Assembly (NCBI GenBank): GCA_015064545.1
Contig: SVSA01000008.1
Location: forward strand, 1 to 41,738
DNA: 41,738 nt
Source: Oscillospiraceae bacterium
Lineage (GTDB): Bacteria; Bacillota; Clostridia; Oscillospirales; CAG-272
Direction: 5' to 3'
Shown here piece after piece: positions 7,463 through 16,387 of the stretch. The notes beneath the pieces were generated by a model. The model saw only the letters and a list, made by a program, of their open reading frames with translations, was not told where the DNA came from and searched no databases. Each line of letters begins with the position of its first letter. Position 1 is the first letter of the stretch. The position numbers and the translations under genes were made by a program.

Positions 7463-9631
7463 TTACGGTTTAGCAAGAGAAACCGCGTGATACGGCAGAG
7501 AAGCCGCCTCAAGCAGAGCTGCTTCGCGCCCGGCGGAGGTAAAGAGAAGAATCTGTCCGCCCGAAGCGCCAAGCAACCGCAGCATATTCGTCAAGCGGTC
7601 ATCGTCTAACCGGGCAAAGCTCTCGTCAAAAATCATGGGCGGCAAATGATCGCCGCAAAGCAGAGAGGCCAACGCCAAACGAAGGCTCACATAAGCCACA
7701 TCGGCCGTGCCGGCACTCATATAGACCTCCTCGGCCAAGGTGTCTCCCTCCTCGCCGATACGAGGACGGAAGGTCATGGCAAGAGAACCGTCCACACCGA
7801 TTTCACGGTATTTCCCGTCGGTCACCGCCCCCATCAGCTCGCCCGAGGTTTTGGCAAGACGCGGCGACACCGAGGCGCGCATCGTCTCGGAGGCAGCGGT
7901 CAGATGCTCAGCCGCCAAGGCATAGGCACGGTATCGTTTCAACTCGGTTTGTATCTCGTTTTCCAACTCCTCGATCGCATCCAGAAGCGGTGCCGGTGCT
8001 TCGCTCGCAGCATTCAGCTCGGTCAAACGGAGCTCACGCTTGTGATAGATGTCCTCCTTGGAGCGAATCAATTCGGCAATCAACGCACGGCGGCGCTCGG
8101 TATCTTTCAGATCGAAGCGTTCGGGCAGGACAATCTCCCGTCCGTCATCCTCGGGATCGGATTCGCGGCTGCTCTCCACGTCGGTCTTCATCTGTATGTA
8201 GAGCACGCGCGCCTTTTCCTGCTCATTCTCCAGGCGTCGATCCTCGTCAAGCACGGTTTTCAGCTCGGTCAACGCCTTTGCTGACGGCACAAAGCTCCAT
8301 TTCCGTGACAGATCGTCGAGAATGGTTTTATAGTGATCGCGTTCCTTTTTGGCATCGGTCAGATCCTCGCCCAACCATTCCAGCCGTTCCAGCAAGCGCT
8401 CCTCGCGGCCGTCGCTTTCGTGCGCCAAGGCGCGGATGGCCGTCATATAGCGCGAGGCCAGGACAAAGCCTCCCACCATCATTCCCAGGAACAAAACCGG
8501 AGCAACGGCCACCGGGATCGCAAGATCGCTACGGTTCGTCATAAACAAGACTGCGTCAACCGCCGCACCGGCCAAAAACAGAATACAGCCGAGAATTGCC
8601 ACCGTCATGGCCATCCCCCGCTTAAAGGACAGACGGGCCTTTTTTTCATCATCGGCCCGCGTGATTTCCTCCTGCTCGGCGCGCAGTGTTTCAATCTGCT
8701 GATCAAGCTTTTGCAAATCGCCTTCGATTTTACGAATAGTATCATCACAACGGGCCAGCTCGGTCCCACATTCCTTCAGACTGTCAAGATACGCCGCATC
8801 GGGGAAAAAGCCTCCACGGGTATTGGCCTCCCGATGAAGACGGTGTGCCTCGGTCAACCGATGATAGACCGCCTCACGCTCCGCCAGCAGGCCATTGCGC
8901 TCGCGCATCCGCAACAGGCGGTAATCGGCCAGTCGCCCCTCCACCTCGGCCAGCTTAGTGCGCTCGGCCGCGAGCTGCTCCGCCAGCTCGGCAAGCTCAT
9001 GCTCCAGCGCCATACTCTCGACGCCTGCCGTCTTGGCGGCATTCAGCCGTATCCGCAGCTCGGAAAGACGGGCTTCCAATTCGAAAATCCGTCCGCCCTT
9101 CTTATTCTTGTGCCAAAGATCCACCTTGGCCTCATCCAGACGCTTCAGCGCCTTTTTGATGTTAACCCCCTCGGAGGCCGAGAACAGAAGATTATCCACC
9201 GCTTCAGCCGTCGAGCGGCCGTCAATCGGACTGCCACCGGTCTGTCCGACAAACACGGTATTGGTAAACAACCCCGCCGGAATCCCGAAAAAGACCTCTC
9301 CCGGGACAGCTCCTTCATACAAACGCGCACCGGTTTCGGGATCGTACACCACACAGGTTTCCTTGGCGCCGATCGCCTTGCGCTCCACGTGATATCGCTT
9401 ACCGTTCTCCGAGAGAATCAGCGCAGCCGAAACGCTTTCGGCCGTAAAGCCGAAATAACGCTCGCGATCCGCCTTGCCGCGAAAGCCGTACAGCACAAAG
9501 CGAATACACTCGGCCACGGTGCTTTTCCCCGATTCATTTTTCCCTTCCAGCACATTGAGGCCGCTCGTCAGATCCAGCGTCAGTCCCGAAAGGCCGGCAA
9601 ACTGTGTAATCCGAATCGATTCAATAAACAT
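7463..9631 (-). CDS. YhaN-like SMC/Rad50-type ATPase with two membrane segments
   Basis: A 722 aa protein with a split ABC-type ATPase: Walker A GKNESGKST at residues 30-38 and Q-loop glutamine 130 near the N-terminus, then a signature-like MSAGTADVAYVSLR (638-651) and Walker B PPMIFDESF (664-672) at the C-terminus. In between are two long coiled coils (about 180-335 and 400-590) interrupted at their tip by two transmembrane segments (about 340-364 and 369-393). This layout matches YhaN-type relatives of Rad50/SbcC, which are thought to act in DNA repair at the membrane. It lies 27 bp after galK in the same direction. No SbcD/YhaO-type nuclease gene is adjacent, which is unusual. Confidence 0.8.
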   Translation of the reverse strand: MFIESIRITQFAGLSGLTLDLTSGLNVLEGKNESGKSTVAECIRFVLYGFRGKADRERYFGFTAESVSAALILSENGKRYHVERKAIGAKETCVVYDPETGARLYEGAVPGEVFFGIPAGLFTNTVFVGQTGGSPIDGRSTAEAVDNLLFSASEGVNIKKALKRLDEAKVDLWHKNKKGGRIFELEARLSELRIRLNAAKTAGVESMALEHELAELAEQLAAERTKLAEVEGRLADYRLLRMRERNGLLAEREAVYHRLTEAHRLHREANTRGGFFPDAAYLDSLKECGTELARCDDTIRKIEGDLQKLDQQIETLRAEQEEITRADDEKKARLSFKRGMAMTVAILGCILFLAGAAVDAVLFMTNRSDLAIPVAVAPVLFLGMMVGGFVLASRYMTAIRALAHESDGREERLLERLEWLGEDLTDAKKERDHYKTILDDLSRKWSFVPSAKALTELKTVLDEDRRLENEQEKARVLYIQMKTDVESSRESDPEDDGREIVLPERFDLKDTERRRALIAELIRSKEDIYHKRELRLTELNAASEAPAPLLDAIEELENEIQTELKRYRAYALAAEHLTAASETMRASVSPRLAKTSGELMGAVTDGKYREIGVDGSLAMTFRPRIGEEGDTLAEEVYMSAGTADVAYVSLRLALASLLCGDHLPPMIFDESFARLDDDRLTNMLRLLGASGGQILLFTSAGREAALLEAASLPYHAVSLAKP

Positions 9632-9658
9632 GGATCGTATTTCGTCCTTTTTCCGTTG

Positions 9659-10945
9659 TTAATAGACGCGCGTGCAACCGTCACGGCGTACGCGAAGCAC
9701 CGCGCAAGCGCCTTCTCCGAATACCGCCTCCATCGAAGCGCGGTAGGCATCAACCGATTCCTTCGGCACAAAGGCCTGAATCGTTCCGGCAAAGCCGCCG
9801 CCATGAATACGCCATGCCGCCTTGCGGGGGGTATCCTTCAGCGCATATTCGGTTACGGCCAGCGCCAGCGACAGCCCCTGCTCGTTGACATTTTTCACCG
9901 TATAAACATTCTGCAGCCACATAAAGCTCGAACGGCCGGAGGCCTTGATGCCCTCAAAGAAGGTATCGATATCGCCGCCCTTCAGCGCTTCCGCCAAAGC
10001 GACCACGCGCTCATTTTCGGAGAGAAAGTGGAAGGCGCGAAGCAGCGCACGGTCACCAACCGTTTCGCGCAGCTCACCCGCACGGGCAAACAGCTGTGCG
10101 GTCGTCAGTCCGCGCAGCACCGGCTGTCCAAAGGCCGCCGCAACCGCCTTCATTTCGGCAGGCACCGACGCATAATCGTCATTCAGATCAGCATGGTTGC
10201 CGCCGGTATTGGTAATGCAAAGGCTATAGCCTGCTTCCGACAGGTCAAAATCCAGCTTTTCGATTTTGGCGGCGGCAGGATCGGCAAAGTCGATAAAGGA
10301 AAATCCGCCGACAGCACAGGCCGTCTGATCCATCAGACCGGAGGGCTTGCCGAAATATACGTTTTCAGCAAACTGGGCGATTTCGGCAACGACCGGTGCC
10401 GTCACCGCCGCCTCGTTAACCAGATGATTCAGAATCGTACCGATCATGACCTCAAAGGCCGCCGAGGACGAAATTCCCGAGCCCTTCAAAACCGAAGAGG
10501 TCGTATAAGCATCAAAACCGCAGACGCGGTAGCCGCGCTTGAGGAAGCCGGCGCAGGTTCCGGACAGCAAGGCAGACGAGGTATAGAACAGCGACTCGTC
10601 AGGCTCGCCGGGGAAGCAAGAAACCGTATCGGCAGGAAAGCCCTTGCTCTTGACCGTCACGGTATCATCGTCGCGCTTGGCAACCACCGCGATAATATCC
10701 AGGTCAACAGCCGCCGCAATCACGCAACCGCGGTTATGGTCGGTATGGTTCCCCGAGATCTCACTGCGTCCCGGAACCGAAAACAGAAGAACCTCCCGTT
10801 CCTCGCCGAACAGTCCGGCAAATTCGGTCACAGCTTCATAGTAACGGGCGCGCTGTGCCGCCACCCGATCAGCTCCGTACAGAGCCGTCAGACGGGCATC
10901 CAAGCCGCCTTCTTTCAGATAGGTCAATAATTCTTTGGTATTCAT
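9659..10945 (-). CDS. galK: Galactokinase family GHMP kinase
   Basis: A 428 aa GHMP-fold kinase expected to phosphorylate galactose to galactose 1-phosphate in the Leloir pathway. The galactokinase signature is present in a variant form, GRSEISGNHTDHN at residues 59-71 (classical form GRxNxIGEHTDYN). The ATP-binding GHMP motif LKGSGISSSAAFE is at 153-165 and the catalytic aspartate is in SGLMDQT (D206). The ATG at 10945 follows GGAGG by six bases. No galT or galE is adjacent, so the true sugar could be galactose or a relative such as N-acetylgalactosamine. It has its own promoter and is probably co-transcribed with the YhaN-like gene. Confidence 0.85.
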   Translation of the reverse strand: MNTKELLTYLKEGGLDARLTALYGADRVAAQRARYYEAVTEFAGLFGEEREVLLFSVPGRSEISGNHTDHNRGCVIAAAVDLDIIAVVAKRDDDTVTVKSKGFPADTVSCFPGEPDESLFYTSSALLSGTCAGFLKRGYRVCGFDAYTTSSVLKGSGISSSAAFEVMIGTILNHLVNEAAVTAPVVAEIAQFAENVYFGKPSGLMDQTACAVGGFSFIDFADPAAAKIEKLDFDLSEAGYSLCITNTGGNHADLNDDYASVPAEMKAVAAAFGQPVLRGLTTAQLFARAGELRETVGDRALLRAFHFLSENERVVALAEALKGGDIDTFFEGIKASGRSSFMWLQNVYTVKNVNEQGLSLALAVTEYALKDTPRKAAWRIHGGGFAGTIQAFVPKESVDAYRASMEAVFGEGACAVLRVRRDGCTRVY

Positions 10946-11012
10946 CGTTATCCTCCATGACAAACGAACCGCAGGGCTCGTCCGTATATAATCTTATAAA
11001 ATTCCATTTTAT

Positions 11013-11041
11013 ATTATAACAGATCCTACCGCATTTGACAA
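11013..11041 (-). promoter_or_regulatory. Promoter of galK
   Basis: Minus strand TTGTCA (11041-11036), 17 bp, TATAAT (11018-11013) preceded by TGT (extended -10). Start of transcription near 11006, about 60 nt before the galK ATG. Confidence 0.7.
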
Positions 11042-11093
11042 GGCTAATTTGCAAGGTTTTGCGTCTCTTTTCACTTTTTCTTTCCACAAAAGG

Positions 11094-11122
11094 TTGACGA
11101 AGCGTCGGCAATGTGATACCAT
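11094..11122 (+). promoter_or_regulatory. Promoter of the esterase gene, divergent from galK
   Basis: TTGACG (11094-11099), 17 bp, TACCAT (11117-11122) with TGA just upstream. The two divergent promoters are ~50 bp apart, so a shared regulator is possible. Confidence 0.6.
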
Positions 11123-11175
11123 TAAGAGAACGGTTGACCAACCGCTTAGTTTAGATAACATCTCAGGAGTCTGTC

Positions 11176-13155
11176 ATGATTCGCTTAGCTTCTGTTTTTT
11201 CCTCCGGTGCACTCTTGCTGCAACGCACCGTAACCGATCTGCGCGGTACAGCCGCTCCTTCCGCTACCGTAACCGCCGTACTGTCCTCTGCACACGGTAT
11301 CCTTCGCCAAGCGCAGACACAAGCCGACGAAAATGGCCGCTTTGTCCTTCCGCTTTTGGGTGAGGAGGCCTCGTTTACCCCCTATACCATTACTGTCTCG
11401 GACGGCGAAAGCGAAGCACACCTCGACAATATTCTGTTCGGCGAGCTCTGGCTGGCTGCCGGCCAATCCAACATGGTGCTCAAAAATTATCTCATGAACG
11501 AGCATCCCGAGCTCCTGTCCGAGGTGGCCGACCATCCTATCCGCTATTATCGCTTTGACCGTATTATGGATCAAGCCGGCTACCGCGGAGGCCCCTATCC
11601 GTTTACCCCGCAGGATGACGGCCCCGGCACCTGGCATACCGCCGACGACACAAACGGCTTTTTGCAGGCATCGGCAGCCGCCACCGCGGCGGCGCTTGCG
11701 CTTGCCAAAGCCTTTCAGGCCGAGGGCAAGGAAATTCCGGTCGGTTTTTTGGATCTTTCGATCGGCGGGACGCCCATCGAGGCCTGGACGCCGCTTGAGG
11801 TTGTGGAGGAGGAGCGCTACGCCTCGTATCTGAAGGCGCTCGGACGCTATACGCCGCCCGAGGATCGCAATATCCGTCCCGCCGGCCATCCCGACCGTCT
11901 GCACCGCCAGCAATCGGTGCTGTTCAACACGGTAGTTGCCCCGGTTATCGGCATGAAATTCCGCGGTATCCTTTGGTATCAAGGCGAAGACAATATCGCG
12001 GCAAACAATCTTGTCCGCACGTTTTACCGTTATGCCCTCGAGCGTTATCACGAAGCCTATGAGGCTTTGTTCTCCCCGGATCGTAACCAACCCTTTCCCA
12101 TGCTTTGTACCCTTCTCTTCCCCTGGCACTACGGTGTGGATGCCTCGGTGCGCCGCGCCAATATCGATCTCGCGATTCTGGATACGGTGGAAGCCAATCC
12201 GACACGGTTCGGCGCCTTCCCCATCCACGACCTCCCGCCGCGCTGGTCCTATGATACCAATTCCGGCGGCATTCATCCGACCAACAAATATGAGGTCGGC
12301 CGCCGCTTTGCCGAACTGATGCTCCGCCACGCTTACGGTAAAAAAGGCGGCAAAACCGCGCCGTATTTCAAGCGTGCCGTCCGTAAAAAAGGCGCGATTG
12401 AGCTGTCCTTTGAAACCTTCGGCAAGCCGCTGAATGCTTCGGGAGAGCCGCGCGGCTTCTATCTTCGTGGAAAAAACCAGGTCTATTTTCCCGCCAATGC
12501 CAAAATCGTAGGACGCAACCGCATTCTGGTCTTTCACCCCTATATTGACTCTCCCCGCCATGTCTGCTATCAGCTCGGGGATCTGCAACAGGACGGCAAT
12601 GTCATGGCTGACGGTTTGCCGCTTGCTCCCTTCGCCACCGATCGCGAAAGCGCGCTCCAAGTACCGCTGATGCCCTGGGCTCACGCCTCGCAAACTGCCC
12701 AGCTCACCTGGCGAAGCGATCCCTTTGCCTATATGATGCCAACCCGCTATCCGACCGAGGGCACAGCCCTTACCCTCGACACCACCACAACGCCTGCCGC
12801 CACCCGTTTGGTTCCCACAGGCGACAAAAAAACCGTCGGCATGGTCATTCGCGCCGAGCGTACCATGCCGCTGGCGCTGGCGCATTGTACCGGGCTGGCC
12901 TTCTCGCTGTTCTGCCGCCCCGAGGTCAAAATCTCGGTAACACTGACACTCCGCCGCCGGGGTGTTGTCACCCGGCGTTCGCTTACCGTCACCGCCGACT
13001 ACCGTCCGCTTCATGGACGTCTTGATTGCCGCACGGCCTTCCGTCTGACTCCCGACACCGAGGTAACGAACGTCACCTTTACCTTTGACACCACAGGCCT
13101 GCTGGCACCGACGGTTGCCGTCGGCGACATCATCCCAATCCCCAAAAAGCACTAA
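11176..13155 (+). CDS. Sialate O-acetylesterase-type SGNH esterase
   Basis: A 659 aa protein with the features of the sialate O-acetylesterase family, which removes acetyl groups from sialic acids or other glycans. LWLAAGQSNM (residues 91-100) holds the nucleophile S98; GGTPIEAWTP and ILWYQGEDN form the oxyanion-hole blocks; GGIHPTNKYEVG supplies the catalytic histidine. No signal peptide is seen, so it acts in the cytosol, presumably on imported sugars. The last ~200 residues form a separate beta-rich region of unknown role. The ATG at 11176 follows AGGAG. Its divergent pairing with galK suggests processing of an acetylated host or plant glycan; this is inference. Confidence 0.8.
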   Translation: MIRLASVFSSGALLLQRTVTDLRGTAAPSATVTAVLSSAHGILRQAQTQADENGRFVLPLLGEEASFTPYTITVSDGESEAHLDNILFGELWLAAGQSNMVLKNYLMNEHPELLSEVADHPIRYYRFDRIMDQAGYRGGPYPFTPQDDGPGTWHTADDTNGFLQASAAATAAALALAKAFQAEGKEIPVGFLDLSIGGTPIEAWTPLEVVEEERYASYLKALGRYTPPEDRNIRPAGHPDRLHRQQSVLFNTVVAPVIGMKFRGILWYQGEDNIAANNLVRTFYRYALERYHEAYEALFSPDRNQPFPMLCTLLFPWHYGVDASVRRANIDLAILDTVEANPTRFGAFPIHDLPPRWSYDTNSGGIHPTNKYEVGRRFAELMLRHAYGKKGGKTAPYFKRAVRKKGAIELSFETFGKPLNASGEPRGFYLRGKNQVYFPANAKIVGRNRILVFHPYIDSPRHVCYQLGDLQQDGNVMADGLPLAPFATDRESALQVPLMPWAHASQTAQLTWRSDPFAYMMPTRYPTEGTALTLDTTTTPAATRLVPTGDKKTVGMVIRAERTMPLALAHCTGLAFSLFCRPEVKISVTLTLRRRGVVTRRSLTVTADYRPLHGRLDCRTAFRLTPDTEVTNVTFTFDTTGLLAPTVAVGDIIPIPKKH

Positions 13156-13176
13156 TCTTCGTTTCTTTTTCGCCAA

Positions 13177-13202
13177 ACGGGCGCCGAAAGGCGCCTGTTT
13201 TT
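13177..13202 (+). terminator. Intrinsic terminator of the esterase gene
   Basis: ACGGGCGCC, GAAA loop, GGCGCCTGT, then TTTT. It lies 22 bp after the esterase stop codon. Confidence 0.85.
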
Positions 13203-13283
13203 GCTTCGGCTTATTGCACAATTCTTTCATGCCATGATCCGAAATTCCATACAAAATAGACAGAATAAAATTCCAAAAAAGGG

Positions 13284-13312
13284 TTGACAATCCTTTAAAA
13301 ATAGTGTATCAT
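13284..13312 (+). promoter_or_regulatory. Promoter of the ABC exporter / DUF1854 operon
   Basis: A consensus TTGACA (13284-13289), 17 bp, TATCAT (13307-13312). Transcription would start near 13319, giving a ~69 nt leader. Confidence 0.8.
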
Positions 13313-13387
13313 ACCCAAAAGCAAACGGAATACGGAAGAAAAGAGACATCTCGTCCTCATGGACTGTCATCAAAAAGGAGAGAGCCG

Positions 13388-15769
13388 ATGTTACCTCTTG
13401 AACGACCGACAAAAGAGATCCTGGCGGCCATGGCCGAAAAGGGTCTGAAAGAATCCTCCGTCTATGCCATGATTTCGCTCGACCTCAGCGTCGACGGCAG
13501 TTACGGCGAAAGCTGGTTAATTGCCGACCGCGAAGCTATGGTGCTTCATTGCTTCTCGTCGAACGGCCACGTGTCGGAGGATGAGAAGTACCCGATTGAT
13601 CCCAAAGAAACGCGCGCCTCCTTTGACAGCTATTACGTATACGACCTCGGTCGTTACAGCGGTTGGTATGTGGATAACTTTGTGTCCTCCAACCGTCTTT
13701 TGGCAAGGGAAGGGGCGCCTTTTTCGTGCGATCCTGCCTTGTCCGACCGCGAGAACGAGCAACGCCGCAAGGACTATACCAACGCTCTGACTACGCGGGT
13801 GCTGGCCTTTTGTACCAATGCCAAGAAAAAGCGTCTCTTTGCGTTTCTGGACATTCTGGAGCGCCTTCAGGCCGGCGAAATCCTGACCGACGAGGACCCG
13901 ATTTTTGAGCCTTTCAATCTCAAATGCCCCAAATGCGGCCGCGTCTACAAGGATCAGGAGCGGCGTATCTGCGAGCATTGCGCCAAGGGCAGTACCATTC
14001 TCCGCCGTCTGCTCACCTATGTCTCAGACTACAAGGGCAAGCTGTTGATCGTCATTCTGTGTATGGTTCTGACCTCGGTCATTTCGCTGATTACCCCGAT
14101 TCTGAACGGTAAGCTTCTCTTTGACCAGGTCATCACGCCACCCTCGGCCGACGGGACTCTCGGCCGTCTGCACAGCGAGCATTGGGTTTACGCAACCGTC
14201 GGCATCATCTTCGGCACCGCGCTGGTATCGCTGCTCATCCAGATCATCCAAAACCGTTCTAACCACAGGCTGTCGGCCCGCGTGACACAACGCATGAAAA
14301 TGGATGTTTTCACAGCGCTGCAGCGGATGTCCCTGGCTTATTTCAACCGTAATGCAACCGGTCGTCTGGTGCATCATGTCAACAGCGATGCCGCCAAGGT
14401 TCGGCAATTCTTTATTGACGCCGTGCCGAATCTGGTAATCAACAGTCTCAACTTTATCGGCTTGACCATCTTCTTGTTCTCGATGAACTGGAAGCTGACG
14501 CTCATTGTCTTTATTCCGGTGCCGATCATTGTGCTGATTTTCAAATTCGCCGTTCCCAAGCTCTTCCGCTCCTATAGCCGTATATGGAAGCGCACCTCAG
14601 ACATGAACGCGATGCTGAACGATTCGCTTTCGGGTATCCGCGTCGTCAAGGCCTTTGCCCGCGAAACCGACGAAACCTACCGTTTCCATACGGCAACCGA
14701 GCGTATTCTGGAGGCCAACCTCACCAGCAACAAGATTCACCTCTCTATTTTCCCGGTGATTGCCCTGCTGATCGCCCTGTCCAGCAAAGCCATCTGGGGC
14801 TTTGGCGGTATGGAGGTCATCGGACAGCGGATGACCTACGGTGAATTCACCACCTACTTTGGCTATTTGGGCATGATCTTCGGTCCGCTCAACTTCTTTA
14901 CCAATTTTGCCAACACCATGACCGATGTAATCAACTCGGCACAGCGAATGTTTGAAATCATGGACACCGTCCCGGATATTGCCGACGCACCCGATGCCGT
15001 CGACATTTCGCCTCTGCGCGGCGAGGTCACCTTCCGCCGCGTCAATTTCCACTATGCACCGAACCGCCCGATTCTGAAGGATGTCAGCTTCACCATCCGC
15101 CCCGGCCAGCATGTTGGCCTGGTCGGTCATACCGGCTCGGGCAAAAGCACCATCGCCAACCTGATTACTCGTATGTACGATGTCATCTCCGGCTCGGTTG
15201 AGATCGATGGTGTGAATGTCAAACAGATCAAGGGACAGGCCTTGCGCCGCGGCATTGCCATTGTCTCACAGGAAATTTTCCTCTTCCGCGGCACTATTGC
15301 CGACAACATTCGCTATGCCAAGCCGGATGCCACGCCGGCAGAGGTAATGGCCGCGGCCAAGGCGGCCAATGCCCATGATTTTATCATGGCTCTTCCCGAA
15401 GGCTATGAAACCGTGGTGGGCGTCGGCAGCCGTTCGCTGTCAGGCGGTGAACGACAGCGCATCTCCATTGCCCGCGCGCTGCTTCTCGACCCCGCCATTC
15501 TGATCCTCGACGAAGCCACCGCCGCGATGGACACCGAAACCGAGCGCCAGATTCAAACGGCGCTGGAGGCGCTCAGCAAGGGGCGCACCACCATTTCGAT
15601 CGCGCACCGTCTTTCCACCCTTCGAAGCTGTGACTTCCTGATGGTTGTCAATCACGGCTGCATCACCGAATCGGGTACACACGCTGAGCTGATCGAAAAA
15701 CAGGGAACCTATTATCGTCTCTACAAACTGCAGGCAGAATCCATGAAGCGCGTGCTTCAGGGTATGTAA
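13388..15769 (+). CDS. ABC exporter half 1 with N-terminal soluble domain and zinc ribbon
   Basis: A 793 aa protein in three parts. Residues 1-175 form a soluble domain I do not recognise (contains SYGESWLIADREAMVLHCF). Residues 180-198 hold a zinc ribbon (C180, C183, C195, C198). From ~215 follows a complete type IV ABC exporter half: a six-helix membrane domain and an ATPase with Walker A GHTGSGKST (580-588), SLSGGERQRI and Walker B ILDEAT with the catalytic glutamate E709. The ATG at 13388 follows AAGGAGAG. It is the first gene of an operon with DUF1854 and a second exporter half, so a heterodimer is likely. Both catalytic sites look intact. Substrate unknown. Confidence 0.85.
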   Translation: MLPLERPTKEILAAMAEKGLKESSVYAMISLDLSVDGSYGESWLIADREAMVLHCFSSNGHVSEDEKYPIDPKETRASFDSYYVYDLGRYSGWYVDNFVSSNRLLAREGAPFSCDPALSDRENEQRRKDYTNALTTRVLAFCTNAKKKRLFAFLDILERLQAGEILTDEDPIFEPFNLKCPKCGRVYKDQERRICEHCAKGSTILRRLLTYVSDYKGKLLIVILCMVLTSVISLITPILNGKLLFDQVITPPSADGTLGRLHSEHWVYATVGIIFGTALVSLLIQIIQNRSNHRLSARVTQRMKMDVFTALQRMSLAYFNRNATGRLVHHVNSDAAKVRQFFIDAVPNLVINSLNFIGLTIFLFSMNWKLTLIVFIPVPIIVLIFKFAVPKLFRSYSRIWKRTSDMNAMLNDSLSGIRVVKAFARETDETYRFHTATERILEANLTSNKIHLSIFPVIALLIALSSKAIWGFGGMEVIGQRMTYGEFTTYFGYLGMIFGPLNFFTNFANTMTDVINSAQRMFEIMDTVPDIADAPDAVDISPLRGEVTFRRVNFHYAPNRPILKDVSFTIRPGQHVGLVGHTGSGKSTIANLITRMYDVISGSVEIDGVNVKQIKGQALRRGIAIVSQEIFLFRGTIADNIRYAKPDATPAEVMAAAKAANAHDFIMALPEGYETVVGVGSRSLSGGERQRISIARALLLDPAILILDEATAAMDTETERQIQTALEALSKGRTTISIAHRLSTLRSCDFLMVVNHGCITESGTHAELIEKQGTYYRLYKLQAESMKRVLQGM

Positions 15770-15784
15770 GAAAGGAGTACACGT

Positions 15785-16363
15785 ATGAACGAAACACAGG
15801 CCAAGGACGAGCTTCTTGATGACGGTCTCGTTCTCATCGAAAAACGGAAATCGCTTTCCCTCACCCCCGAAAACGCCGTCTTCTTCCCCTCGGAGGGGGG
15901 ACTCATCTCACTCCGGCTGACAAACGAAAAGGGAGAAATCGAATCGTTTGAGCGTGTTGCCATCTTCCGCGCCTTCCCCATCACCTCGCCCGAGGAATTC
16001 CTGTCGGTACGCGAGGTCAGCCCGATCAAAAACGAAAAGGGTGACGAAATCGGCATGATCCGTCATCTGTCCGACTTTGACGAAGCCACGCAAAAGCTCT
16101 TTTTAGAGGAGCTGGATCGCCGCTATTTTACGCCAATCATCCAAAAGATTACGGCGGTCAAGGAAAAATTCGGTTACTCCTATTGGGATTGCGAAACAAG
16201 CGCCGGCCATATTGTGTTCGTCCTGAACAATCCCTTTTCCAATATCCGCGCCATGCTCGACGGCAGTGTCTATATCAACGATATTGACGGTAACTGCTTT
16301 ACGGTGCCCGATCCTTCGATACTCGATCCCGCAAGCTACAAAAAGATCGAGATCTATCTGTGA
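15785..16363 (+). CDS. DUF1854 domain protein
   Basis: A 192 aa soluble protein that fits the DUF1854 family: FGYSYWDCETSAG at residues 129-141, the acidic motif INDIDGN at 164-170, and a terminal ILDPASYKKIEIYL. DUF1854 genes are known beside ABC exporter genes, for example in cyanophycin-associated clusters of beta-proteobacteria, but no biochemical role is settled. Here it sits between two exporter halves with gaps of 15 and 24 bp, so it is probably a dedicated partner or accessory of the transporter. No cyanophycin synthetase or cyanophycinase is in the window. The GAAAGGAG ribosome binding site is strong. Confidence 0.85.
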   Translation: MNETQAKDELLDDGLVLIEKRKSLSLTPENAVFFPSEGGLISLRLTNEKGEIESFERVAIFRAFPITSPEEFLSVREVSPIKNEKGDEIGMIRHLSDFDEATQKLFLEELDRRYFTPIIQKITAVKEKFGYSYWDCETSAGHIVFVLNNPFSNIRAMLDGSVYINDIDGNCFTVPDPSILDPASYKKIEIYL

Positions 16364-16387
16364 GGCCGTTCCTCAAGGAGGTATCGC

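Noticed and set aside
8333-10930. An 865-codon open frame on the plus strand
   Set aside because: It runs opposite to the YhaN-like ATPase and galK, both with firm motifs. The product shows no family features and the frame is open because of codon bias on the other strand.
11185-13290. A 701-codon open frame on the minus strand
   Set aside because: Antisense to the SGNH esterase gene, which has catalytic motifs, promoter, ribosome binding site and terminator. No recognisable domain in the antisense product.
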